Positions 31,860 through 39,151 of a DNA stretch of 46,407 nucleotides are shown here, piece after piece. The position numbers and the translations under genes are program-made. The stretch comes from Acidobacteriota bacterium (lineage in GTDB: Bacteria; Acidobacteriota; Vicinamibacteria; Vicinamibacterales; UBA2999), in NCBI GenBank assembly GCA_016213695.1, contig JACQZV010000072.1:1-46407 (forward strand), given 5' to 3'. The notes under the pieces were generated by a model. That model did not search any database and was not told where the DNA came from. It saw only the letters and a program-made list of their open reading frames with translations. The stretch's first letter is position 1. The number at the start of each line of letters is the position of its first letter.

Positions 31860-33491
31860 TTAGAAGGCGGCCTGCAGCCGGACGCCCGGCAGCAGATACC
31901 CGAACCGGTTCCCGGCGCCGGGCCCTTCCAGCACGTGCTGGAGGTGCAGCGACAGCCGCAGCTTATCGGTGAGATGGAAATTGTAGTAGCCCTCGGCGAG
32001 CTTTTCGTTGGGCCCCGAGGCGCGCGCCACCTGCGCGTAGCCGACGCCCCACGTGTCCTGCGGGCTGAAGATCAGCCCGCTCTGAAAGCCGACGCCGGCC
32101 GCGTAGAACGTGTCGCGGTCGCCGCCGTCCACTTCCTGCGTGCCGTAGCGGCCGAACAGGCCGACGATGGCGGTGAGCTTCTGGTCGGCGCTGACACCGG
32201 CCGCCCGGCGAAGGTCGGGCGCGGTGTTGTCGGTGCGGAACCAGCCGCGGTACGTCCCTTCGGGCAGCGCGAAGGGCGTGAAGGTGTAGCCGACTTCCGA
32301 CAGCGTGTACATCGAATTGGAGAGATTGGTGGCGTCGGTGTTGCTCTGCTGCAGTCCGAACTTCAGCCGGAAGCCGGTTTTCGCATCGTACTCGGCCGCG
32401 AGGCCGGTGCCGTTCACCGCGAGGCCGAGCATCTGGTTGTTGACGAGCGCGTCGCTGATGAACTGCGTGCTCTCGTCGTTGGCGAGCGCGTTCTGGTCGA
32501 AGTAGTTGGTGAGGTCGAGCCGCCCGGCCGTGAGCGCCAGCCGCTGGCTGAAGAGCTCGGTCCGCAGCCACGCCTCGCGCAGGTTCAGCTCGTTCTGACG
32601 CACCAGCCGCGCCGTATAGCCGTTGAGCAGCGTCATCGACCGAATCTCGGCGTCCGGCGGCGCGCCGCTCAACCCGACGATGTCGGCGAAGAACAACGTG
32701 TTCTGGGCGAGGCCCGCCGTGAAGAACAGGTCGGCCGATGCCAGTTGATAGGCGTGGCCGCCGGCCTCGCCGGCGTCGCCCCGGGTCTGGCGAGCCACCT
32801 GCGTCGCGATGGCGGCGTCGACGCCGACCCGCACGCTCCGGCTCGCGGCATCGTCGAGCGCCTGGGTCAGCTTCTCGTTGATCGTCTGCCGCCGGTAGAC
32901 ACGCTCCCGCTGGTAGGTGACGCGCGGCGTGGCGCCCTGCGCCGGCTCGTCGTGGACGTTGCCGTTTTCGTCGACATATACCTCGATACGGCGCACGCGC
33001 GTCTCGGGCTCCGAGAGCACCGCGCTCGATTCGAGATCGTTGATCCGCTGCTCCAGCGTGGCGATCCGTTCAAACAGCGTCTGCCGCTCGGTGTCCCCGA
33101 GCTGCGAGGCGCCGAGCGGATTGAGCGCGATGCTCACGTCGACGCTGCGGTCGGCGGCGACGTCCACGCCCGTGCGCCGGAACAACGTCAGGCCCGCGGC
33201 CTCGACCGTGATGTCGTAGGTGCCGACCGGGAGCGCTGCAAAAACATAACGGCCCTGGGCGTCGGTGACGGCGGTGAATCGCGCGGTCGTGTTCGCGTTG
33301 GCCGCCACCACCGCGACACCGGCCGCCGTCGTCGCGTCGGCGTTTCTCACTGCGCCAGCAAGGATGCCCCGGACGTCCGCCGGCATGTTGTGCGAGGCGG
33401 GATGCGCCGGTTCCTGGGCGGCGGCCTTTGCGGCCACCCCGCACGCCAGCGCGCCGTACATGATTCCGCGGACGAGCCAGTCTGTTCTCAC
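31860..33491 (-). CDS. Outer-membrane porin-like protein with N-terminal carboxypeptidase-regulatory-like domain
   Basis: The protein has 543 residues from the GTG at 33491, which has GGAGG 5 nt upstream; an in-frame ATG at 33506 would add five residues. The signal peptide ends near AAKAAAQ. Residues about 30-110 form a regulatory-like beta-sandwich (VRGILAGAVRNADATTAAG, GRYVFAALPVGTYDITVEAAG). A short coiled coil (LFERIATLEQRINDLES) follows, then a basic linker. From about 185 onward it is an OprB/OprP-like barrel (LASADLFFTAGLAQNTLFFAD, LTAGRLDLTNYFD, GYYNFHLTDKLRLSLHLQ), ending with Phe. It is the first gene of the metal-pump operon, where a TolC-like channel would be expected. Confidence 0.82.
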   Translation of the reverse strand: MRTDWLVRGIMYGALACGVAAKAAAQEPAHPASHNMPADVRGILAGAVRNADATTAAGVAVVAANANTTARFTAVTDAQGRYVFAALPVGTYDITVEAAGLTLFRRTGVDVAADRSVDVSIALNPLGASQLGDTERQTLFERIATLEQRINDLESSAVLSEPETRVRRIEVYVDENGNVHDEPAQGATPRVTYQRERVYRRQTINEKLTQALDDAASRSVRVGVDAAIATQVARQTRGDAGEAGGHAYQLASADLFFTAGLAQNTLFFADIVGLSGAPPDAEIRSMTLLNGYTARLVRQNELNLREAWLRTELFSQRLALTAGRLDLTNYFDQNALANDESTQFISDALVNNQMLGLAVNGTGLAAEYDAKTGFRLKFGLQQSNTDATNLSNSMYTLSEVGYTFTPFALPEGTYRGWFRTDNTAPDLRRAAGVSADQKLTAIVGLFGRYGTQEVDGGDRDTFYAAGVGFQSGLIFSPQDTWGVGYAQVARASGPNEKLAEGYYNFHLTDKLRLSLHLQHVLEGPGAGNRFGYLLPGVRLQAAF

Positions 33492-33561
33492 GCGTTCCTC
33501 CGTCATCGGCGGCGCCGGCGCCGATCCGCCCCGATCTTAGAAGGCGCCCGCGCTCGCGCAC

Positions 33562-33590
33562 CTGAAGAGTTCCTGAATCTTTTGTCAGGA
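33562..33590. promoter_or_regulatory. Candidate operator between the efflux operon and the cytochrome genes
   Basis: CTGAA occurs at 33562-33566 and 33573-33577, an 11-bp period typical of OmpR/PhoB-type sites. It overlaps an inverted repeat TCCTGA (33571-33576) and TCAGGA (33585-33590). The site lies about 70 bp upstream of the porin start and 60 bp upstream of the cytochrome start, so it could serve both. No regulator is encoded nearby. Confidence 0.35.
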
Positions 33591-33648
33591 AGATTGCGGG
33601 GCAAATCTGAGTAGGATTGAGGCGGTGCCGAAAGGAGAGGCCACGATC

Positions 33649-34197
33649 ATGCGAGTCCGCCACCGGCTCTCGGGAGTCATCTATTGCGCGGCGATCGGGA
33701 CGGTCCTGCTGGCGGGCGCGGCGGCGCAGACCGCGCCGACGCAGGGTCCGCGACGGGGAGGTCCGCCGCCCGCCGCGAGGGGCCGCGGCGCCGCGCCGCG
33801 CGTGCAGGGGACGCTCCTGCAGGTGATGCGCGGGATCCTGTACCCCGCCTCCAACGTGATCTTCGCGGCGCAGACCGACGATCCGGCGGCGATCAAGCCG
33901 GCGCCCGATCCGGCCACGTCGCCCAACCCGCTGACGAGCGCGTACGGCGGGTGGAACGCCGTGGAGAACAGCGGCATCGCGCTCGCCGAAGCCGCGAGCC
34001 TGCTCACGATTCCCGGGCGGATGTGTTCAAACGGCAGGCCCGCCCCGATCCAGAACGCCGACTGGCAGATGTGGGTGCAGGAGCTGCGCACGGCGGGGAT
34101 GGCCGCGTACAAGGCCGCGCAGGCGAAGAACCAGGACGCCATCCTCGACGCGGCCGGCGTCGTCACGGAGGCCTGCTCGCACTGCCACGACAGATAG
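33649..34197 (+). CDS. Exported monohaem cytochrome c'-like protein (copy 1)
   Basis: The protein has 182 residues. The signal peptide ends near AGAAAQ. A proline/glycine/arginine-rich linker (30-50) is followed by a helical domain with LLQVMRGILYPASNVIF, ALAEAASLLTIPGR and NADWQMWVQELRTAGMAAY. A single C-terminal haem site is CSHCH (Cys176-His180). A C-terminal CxxCH on a four-helix protein is the pattern of class II cytochromes c. It is likely a periplasmic electron carrier or gas/redox sensor. I chose the ATG at 33649 because GGAGAGG lies 8 nt upstream. It is divergent from the metal-pump operon. Confidence 0.82.
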   Translation: MRVRHRLSGVIYCAAIGTVLLAGAAAQTAPTQGPRRGGPPPAARGRGAAPRVQGTLLQVMRGILYPASNVIFAAQTDDPAAIKPAPDPATSPNPLTSAYGGWNAVENSGIALAEAASLLTIPGRMCSNGRPAPIQNADWQMWVQELRTAGMAAYKAAQAKNQDAILDAAGVVTEACSHCHDR

Positions 34198-34259
34198 CGG
34201 GAGGTGCCCGGCGGGGTGGCGAATCGGTGTTAAGGTATACGCCTCGCCGAGGAGGTTGC

Positions 34260-34802
34260 ATGGTCCGTTGCGGAGTCGTCGGGCGTCTGATCGTGATCGG
34301 AGTGCTGGTGCTCGCGTCGCGCGGGTCGGGTTTCGCGCAGGCGCCGGCGCCGGGTGGCGCGGCAGGGCAGCCGCGCATCTACGCCAACATGCTCTATGTG
34401 ATGCGCGGCATCTTATATCCCGCCTCGAACGTGATCTTCACCGTGCAGTCCGACGACCCGACGTCGTTCAAACCGGCGGCGCGACCGTCCACGTCGTCGG
34501 ACCCGCTGACGAGCGTGTACGGCGGATGGGACGCGGTCGGGAACGCCGGCTTCGCGCTGGCGGAGGCCGCCAATCTCCTCATCGTTCCCGGCCGCACCTG
34601 CTCGAACGGCCGCGTGGCTCCGGTGCAGAATGCCGACTGGCAGATGTTCGTGCAGGAAGTGCGTGACGCGGGGATGCAGGTCGTCAAGCTCGCGGAGAAA
34701 AAGGATTCCGACGCGATCCTCGACACGGCGCAACTGGTCGCTGACTCGTGCCTGCACTGCCATAACAAATACCGCAACAACGCGCGCGCGGGCCGCTGCT
34801 AG
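34260..34802 (+). CDS. Exported monohaem cytochrome c'-like protein (copy 2)
   Basis: The protein has 180 residues and is a clear paralogue of the preceding gene: MLYVMRGILYPASNVIF, YGGWDAVGNAGFALAEAANLL, GRTCSNGR and NADWQMFVQEVRDAGMQVV match block by block. The haem site is CLHCH (Cys164-His168), with a short basic tail ending RAGRC. The signal peptide is VIGVLVLASRGSGFAQ. GGAGG lies just before the ATG, and a GGTATAC -10-like element lies in the 62-bp gap, so it may have its own promoter. The shared GR(M/T)CSNGR loop is conserved for an unknown reason. Confidence 0.82.
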   Translation: MVRCGVVGRLIVIGVLVLASRGSGFAQAPAPGGAAGQPRIYANMLYVMRGILYPASNVIFTVQSDDPTSFKPAARPSTSSDPLTSVYGGWDAVGNAGFALAEAANLLIVPGRTCSNGRVAPVQNADWQMFVQEVRDAGMQVVKLAEKKDSDAILDTAQLVADSCLHCHNKYRNNARAGRC

Positions 34803-34813
34803 AACGATTCTCG

Positions 34814-34911
34814 GGTTGCTCTGGTGCCCGGGTGCCCGGGTTCAGGTTCGCGGGTTCTCAGGTGCTTGGTTCAACGCCGGCGTCGCCAATCTGAGAACCG
34901 CTGGAGCGCCG
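34814..34911. repeat. Dispersed intergenic repeat, copy 2
   Basis: This is the partner of the repeat at 6182-6279, with the same length and orientation and about 85-90% identity in the first 76 bp. It again lies between convergent genes, 11 nt after the cytochrome stop and 4 nt before the stop of the DHA2 exporter. It lacks the long inverted tail of copy 1 but retains a short GAGAACC piece. Confidence 0.75.
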
Positions 34912-34915
34912 CAGA

Positions 34916-36442
34916 TTACCCTTCAGGTACCGCAACGGGCTCGTCTTCGGGCTCGAGGTTCGCCATCTCCGCCGCCAGCATCTGCTCGCCGGCGTCCGGC
35001 GCGACGCCGTCGGAAAAATCGACCGGCGGGAGGAACAGCGTGGCCACAATCGACCCCGGCGCCAGCGCGGCGCCGGTGACGAAGACCTGGTGCAGCGCGG
35101 CGGCGAACTGCACGCGCGCCGCGCCGGTGAGCATGGCACCCGTGGCGGCCAGCGCCTCGACGCCTCCCGGCGTCGAGATGCCCGGGAGCCGGCGCGTCAG
35201 CAGCGCGCCCATGATCGCGACGCCGACGGCGGCGCCGACGCTGCGCGAGAACTGGTTGAGCGAGGTGGCCAGGCCGAGGTGCGCGCGGGCGACGCCGTGC
35301 TGCACGGCGAGCAGCAGCGACAGCATCGACAGGCCCATGCCGCCCCCGATGAACAAACCCGCCGCGAGCACCGAGCGGCGCGCTGACTCGGCGCCGACCG
35401 TGGACAGGCCGATGAATCCGGCGGTCATCAGCACGCTGCCGGCCATCGCGAGCTTCCGGTAGCCCACCTTCACGGTGAGGCGCGCGCTTGCCACTGACAT
35501 CAGCACCCATCCCATGAAGAGCGGCGTCAGCACCTGGCCGGCCTGGGTCGCCGTGCCCCCCATGACGCCCTGGACGAAGAGCGGGATGAAGGCAATCGCG
35601 CCGAAGAGCGCCATGCCGACGAGAAATACGACGGTGAGCGTTCGCGCGACGAGCGGATTGCGAAGCAGATCGACCGGCAGCAGCGGGTCGGGCGATCGGT
35701 GTTCGACGACGGCAAACGAGGCGAGCAGCGCGGCGGCAGCGCCGCCCAGCCACCAGGCGGCGCCGCCGGTGTCACCGCCGAGCGCGAGCAGCAGGGCGCT
35801 GATGCCGGCGAAGAGCAGGCCGGCGCCCGGCCAGTCGACGCGCACCGCCCCGGACCGCCGTGTCGGCGGATACGCCAGCAGCAGTACCGCCGCACACGTC
35901 AGTCCGAACGGCAGATTGAGGTAGAAGACCCAGCGCCATGACAGCGCGTCGGTGATATAGCCGCCGACGAGCGGTCCCGCCACCGACGCGACGCCCCAGA
36001 CGCCGCTGAAGAGCGCCTGCGCGCGCGCGCGCTCCTTGAGCGTGTAGAGCTCGCCGATGATGGTCAGGCTGAGCGGAATGACCGCCCCCGCGCCCAGGCC
36101 CTGCACCGCCCTCGACACGATCAGGACGGTCATCGACGTGGCGGCGCCCGAGGCCATCGAACCGATCAGAAAGACGGCGATGCCGGTCAGGTACATGCGC
36201 CGCCGTCCGTACAGGTCGGAGAGGCGTCCCCAGATCGGCACCGACGCCGTGGACGTCAGCAGGTAAGCGGAAAAAACCCAGCTGTAGTGGGCCAGGCCGC
36301 CGAGCGTGGCGATGACGGTCGGCATCGCCGTGCCGACGACGGTCGCTTCGAGCGCGCCCAGGCTCATGCCGAGCAGCAGGCCGGCGGTGATGGCGCGGCG
36401 GCGGCGCAGGCTGATGGCTGAACCGGAGTCCGACGCACCCAT
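34916..36442 (-). CDS. MFS multidrug exporter, DHA2 (14-helix, EmrB/QacA-like) family
   Basis: The protein has 508 residues and about 14 predicted helices. It starts MGASDSGSAISLRRRRAITAG. Family motifs include LGALEATVVGTAMPTVIATLGG in helix 1, WGRLSDLYGRRRMYLTG (motif A), AVQGLGAGAVIPLSLTIIGEL and GPLVGGYITDALSWRWVFYLNLPFG (motif C and after). It probably exports drugs or other amphiphiles against protons. It lies 33 nt downstream of a small exported-protein gene on the same strand and may share its promoter. No MarR/TetR regulator or EmrA-like adaptor is adjacent. Confidence 0.9.
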   Translation of the reverse strand: MGASDSGSAISLRRRRAITAGLLLGMSLGALEATVVGTAMPTVIATLGGLAHYSWVFSAYLLTSTASVPIWGRLSDLYGRRRMYLTGIAVFLIGSMASGAATSMTVLIVSRAVQGLGAGAVIPLSLTIIGELYTLKERARAQALFSGVWGVASVAGPLVGGYITDALSWRWVFYLNLPFGLTCAAVLLLAYPPTRRSGAVRVDWPGAGLLFAGISALLLALGGDTGGAAWWLGGAAAALLASFAVVEHRSPDPLLPVDLLRNPLVARTLTVVFLVGMALFGAIAFIPLFVQGVMGGTATQAGQVLTPLFMGWVLMSVASARLTVKVGYRKLAMAGSVLMTAGFIGLSTVGAESARRSVLAAGLFIGGGMGLSMLSLLLAVQHGVARAHLGLATSLNQFSRSVGAAVGVAIMGALLTRRLPGISTPGGVEALAATGAMLTGAARVQFAAALHQVFVTGAALAPGSIVATLFLPPVDFSDGVAPDAGEQMLAAEMANLEPEDEPVAVPEG

Positions 36443-36475
36443 GCCCAGAGGGTACCACGCGGTTCCGAAACCGGT

Positions 36476-36853
36476 TTATCGAACTCCCGTGCCTGTGACC
36501 GTCAGCGTGCTGGTGGCCGTGCCGCGCAGGTCGCGGGTGGAATACACCTGGGCCCGCAGCGTGTAGGAGCCGGCCGGCAGGCCCGTGTACGTGAAGCTGT
36601 GCAGCCGCTTTTCGCCGGCGCCGCTGAGCGACACCTCGCTCGAGCGGAACATGTCGGTACTGTCGGCTTCGATGCGCAGCATGCGGTTGTCGGCGTTGGG
36701 CTGCACGGCGACCATGAAGCGCACGGTCGCCGGCGCGGGGAAATACTGCCGGTACAGCACGATCTCCACGACGTCGCGCGCGCCGCCCGGCGCCGCGCCG
36801 GCTGTGAGGAGCAGAGCCGGAATCGCAAGCCAGGCGATGGGGCGGCGTGTCAT
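36476..36853 (-). CDS. Small exported protein of unknown function
   Basis: The protein has 125 residues. The signal peptide is IAWLAIPALLLTAGAAPGG. The mature part is an all-beta, Ig-like sequence: VVEIVLYRQYFPAPATVRF, VQPNADNRMLRIEADSTD, and a last repeat-like half LPAGSYTLRAQVYSTRDLRGT. LPAGSYTLRAQV resembles the end of a carboxypeptidase-regulatory or Big-type domain. GGAGG lies 5 nt before the ATG at 36853. It has no cysteines or metal motif and is probably periplasmic. I do not recognise a named family. Confidence 0.7.
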   Translation of the reverse strand: MTRRPIAWLAIPALLLTAGAAPGGARDVVEIVLYRQYFPAPATVRFMVAVQPNADNRMLRIEADSTDMFRSSEVSLSGAGEKRLHSFTYTGLPAGSYTLRAQVYSTRDLRGTATSTLTVTGTGVR

Positions 36854-36943
36854 GGCGACCTCCTGCAGCCGCACAAGAGCAACGGGAGTGCCAACCCCGC
36901 GCGGAGCCTCTTGCGGCTGATTCAGTCATGACAACGATGTCCG

Positions 36944-36976
36944 GTGAGAATCCGAACACCACATGTGAGTCCGAAC
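36944..36976. promoter_or_regulatory. Direct repeat upstream of the small exported-protein gene
   Basis: GTGAGAATCCGAAC (36944-36957) and GTGAGTCCGAAC (36965-36976) start 21 bp apart, two helical turns. They lie about 90-120 bp upstream of the start at 36853 on the minus strand, in the spacer after the phospholipase-D gene. They may bind a dimeric regulator. Evidence is limited to repetition and position. Confidence 0.3.
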
Positions 36977-36987
36977 GGCCACACAGT

Positions 36988-38235
36988 CTATTGCTGGCGT
37001 TCGAGGACCCAGGCGACCGGTCCCAGCAGCTTTTCCAACAGGGATCGGCGGCGCCAGTCGGCGGCGGAGATCTCGGTGCTCGCGGCCAGATCCGACTCGA
37101 AATCGCGGCGAAGCTGCCCGGTGACGGCGGCGTCGTGGAACGCCACGTTTACCTCGTCATTGTGCTCGAACGACCGATTGTCCACGTTGGTCGTGCCGAC
37201 AACCGCCCACGTGCCGTCCACGAGCAGCGCTTTGGCATGCGTCATCGCGGGCTGGTACTCGTAGATGCGGACGCCGTCGGCCAGCAGCTCGCCGTAGAGC
37301 CGGCGGCTCGCGAGCCGGACCAGGCGCTGGTCGGTGCGCGGTCCAGGCACGAGCGTGCGCACGCGCACACCTCGGCGCGCCGCGCGCGTGAGCGCGCGCC
37401 GGAGTGCCCGGTCCGGGAGAAAATACGGCGTGGTGAGGTCGATATCCCGCACCGCGCCCTCGATGAGCATCTGAAAGACGACGCGGGAGGAGGTGGCCCG
37501 ATCCGACGGCGAGCTCTTGAGGAGCATCGCCTCGGTGGTGCCCGACGGCTCGATCGCGGGCCAGTCGCGGGGCGCGGTCAGGATCTCGCCGCTGCATTCG
37601 AGCCAGTTCTCCGCGAAGACGCCCTGCAGCGCCGTGACGATTGGCCCTTCCAGGCGCACCATCGTGTCGCGCCAGGCCGGGGCGCCGTCCACCGGCCGGT
37701 ACCACCAGTCGGCAATGCCCGCCCCGCCGGTGAACGCCACGCGCCCGTCGAGAATGAGCAGCTCCCGGTGCGTGCGATTGTTCAGGCGGTGGATCCCGTA
37801 CCAGGTGATCGGCTGGTAGAAATGGAGCTGGCACCCGGCCTCGCGCAGGCGGCGCGTCGCGGGCCCGCCCATGCTCGCGCTGCCGATCGAATCGAGTACC
37901 AGGCGGACGTCGACGCCGGCGCGCGCGCGGTCGACCATCGCGTCGACGAGCGTGTCGGCCACTTCGCCGGGGTAGAAGATGTACGCCTCCAGATTGACCG
38001 ACGCCTGCGCCCGGAGAATGGCCTCGCGCATGGCCGGATAGAACCGGGTCCCGTTGGTCAGGATCTCGACGCGGTTGCCGGGGTGGACGGCCGCCTGACA
38101 GGTGGCCTGGATGACGTGCAGGAACTCCGCGCTGTCCGGCTGCAGCGGTCCGGCGACGCGGTAGTCGATCCGCGGCGTGAACAGGATGACGAACAGCAGC
38201 CACGCCACGAAGAGGAGGACGATGACCGTCCACAC
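36988..38235 (-). CDS. Phospholipase D family / cardiolipin synthase-like protein
   Basis: The protein has 415 residues. One N-terminal membrane helix (VIVLLFVAWLLFVILFTP) precedes two PLD half-domains. The second HKD motif is intact: MTHAKALLVDG with His333, Lys335 and Asp340, then GTTNVDNRSFEHNDE. The first reads RTHRELLILDGRVAFTGG, with His156 and Asp163 but Glu158 in place of Lys. Cardiolipin synthases transfer a phosphatidyl group between phosphatidylglycerols in the membrane. The altered motif may change activity or be a subfamily trait. The GTG start lies 8 nt after the yajQ stop, forming a two-gene operon. Confidence 0.87.
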   Translation of the reverse strand: MWTVIVLLFVAWLLFVILFTPRIDYRVAGPLQPDSAEFLHVIQATCQAAVHPGNRVEILTNGTRFYPAMREAILRAQASVNLEAYIFYPGEVADTLVDAMVDRARAGVDVRLVLDSIGSASMGGPATRRLREAGCQLHFYQPITWYGIHRLNNRTHRELLILDGRVAFTGGAGIADWWYRPVDGAPAWRDTMVRLEGPIVTALQGVFAENWLECSGEILTAPRDWPAIEPSGTTEAMLLKSSPSDRATSSRVVFQMLIEGAVRDIDLTTPYFLPDRALRRALTRAARRGVRVRTLVPGPRTDQRLVRLASRRLYGELLADGVRIYEYQPAMTHAKALLVDGTWAVVGTTNVDNRSFEHNDEVNVAFHDAAVTGQLRRDFESDLAASTEISAADWRRRSLLEKLLGPVAWVLERQQ

Positions 38236-38243
38236 GACCGGAG

Positions 38244-38747
38244 TTACCCTCGATAATTCCCGAACTGCAGGGCGACCCCGAAGTCCTGCTCCCGCAGCAC
38301 CCGCATCACTTCCTGCAGCTCGTCCTTCGACGATGAGGTGATACGTAACTGGTCGCCCTGAATCGCCGCCTGGACTTTCTTCAGTTTGGCATCCTTGATG
38401 AACTTGACGATCTCACGCGCCTTGTCGGAGGGGATGCCCTGCTGCAGCGCGACCTCCTGCCGGACGGTGCTGTTGGCGGCCGGCTCAGCGGTGCCGCGCG
38501 CCAGGTTCTTCGTGGGGACGTTCCGGCGCACCAGCCGGGTGAGGAGGATCTCCCACAGCGCGTTCAGCTTGAACTCGTCGTCAGCAATCAGCACGAGCTT
38601 CGAGTCCTTGGCGTCGAACTCGATCGACGCCTTGGATCCCTTGAAGTCGTAGCGCTGCGCGACTTCCTTGCGTGCCTGGTTCAGGGCGTTGTCGATTTCC
38701 TGCAGATCGACGGTCGACGTGACATCGAAAGAGGGCTGGATCGCCAT
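38244..38747 (-). CDS. yajQ: YajQ family nucleotide-binding protein
   Basis: The protein has 167 residues, the normal length. It begins PSFDVTSTVDLQEIDNALNQ and includes YDFKGSKASIEFD, LIADDEFKLNALWEIL, REIVKFIKDAKLKKVQAAIQG and the C-terminal QDFGVALQFGNYR, all hallmark YajQ segments. Some YajQ proteins bind cyclic di-GMP and act with transcription factors; others bind RNA or nucleotides. It is cytoplasmic. The ATG at 38747 has no ribosome-binding site, and a -10-like box ends only 8 nt before it, so the mRNA may be leaderless. Confidence 0.95.
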   Translation of the reverse strand: MAIQPSFDVTSTVDLQEIDNALNQARKEVAQRYDFKGSKASIEFDAKDSKLVLIADDEFKLNALWEILLTRLVRRNVPTKNLARGTAEPAANSTVRQEVALQQGIPSDKAREIVKFIKDAKLKKVQAAIQGDQLRITSSSKDELQEVMRVLREQDFGVALQFGNYRG

Positions 38748-38755
38748 TCGGGGGA

Positions 38756-38761
38756 ATCATA
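38756..38761 (-). promoter_or_regulatory. -10 element of yajQ, likely leaderless
   Basis: On the minus strand TATGAT occupies 38761 down to 38756, and the ATG begins at 38747, leaving 8 nt. Transcription would start at or next to the start codon. The region where a -35 box would lie is occupied by the heptamer array. Confidence 0.5.
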
Positions 38762-38762
38762 A

Positions 38763-38810
38763 CAGTGGGCAGTGAGCAGTGGGCAGTGGGCAGTGGCAGT
38801 GGGCAGTGGA
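38763..38810. repeat. Heptamer tandem array (seven units)
   Basis: Units are CAGTGGG, CAGTGAG, CAGTGGG, CAGTGGG, a 6-nt CAGTGG, CAGTGGG and CAGTGGA. The array sits between two divergent promoters. Further ACTGCCGG fragments at about 38832-38853 look like decayed units in the opposite orientation. Confidence 0.9.
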
Positions 38811-38862
38811 GCGCCGTGAGCACTTCGCCGAACTGCCGGCTACCGACTGCCGGCCAGTTCCG

Positions 38863-38868
38863 TATAAT
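38863..38868 (+). promoter_or_regulatory. Consensus -10 element, likely leaderless transcript
   Basis: TATAAT is a perfect -10 hexamer ending 8 nt before the ATG at 38877. There is no ribosome-binding site in the gap, so the mRNA probably begins at the start codon. No -35 match is visible at 16-18 bp. Confidence 0.6.
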
Positions 38869-38876
38869 CTTGACGT

Positions 38877-39137
38877 ATGGGTGACGCTGGAGAAGGGCTC
38901 GTCGACGCGGAATCCCGCCTCGCCGAGCGGATGGAAGAACGGGAAGACGAGAAGAAGATGGCCCGCCAGGCCGTCAGGGGCGGCGATCCCGAGCGCGGGC
39001 GCCAGCTCGAATCGTGCCGCCTGGCGCGTACCGAGATGCAGCACCAGCTCGACGTGGCGACTCACGAGGTCCGCAGGCAGCAGCTCGGGCAGGCGATCGC
39101 CGAACTCGATCGGCGGATCGCACGGCTCTCTCAATAG
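38877..39137 (+). CDS. Small charged coiled-coil protein of unknown function
   Basis: The protein has 86 residues, strongly helical and charged: AESRLAERMEEREDEKK, RQLESCRLARTEMQHQLDV and GQAIAELDRRIARLSQ. It has no signal peptide and no catalytic motif. A consensus TATAAT directly upstream supports it as a real gene. Its end faces a glycosyltransferase gene across a hairpin. It may be a small adaptor or regulator, but nothing in the sequence fixes this. Confidence 0.6.
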   Translation: MGDAGEGLVDAESRLAERMEEREDEKKMARQAVRGGDPERGRQLESCRLARTEMQHQLDVATHEVRRQQLGQAIAELDRRIARLSQ

Positions 39138-39151
39138 GCCTGTCCGGGTAA

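Noticed and set aside
38763-38810. Heptamer array considered as a CRISPR array
   Set aside because: Units are 7 bp with no spacers and no cas genes; the same array type occurs at other sites.
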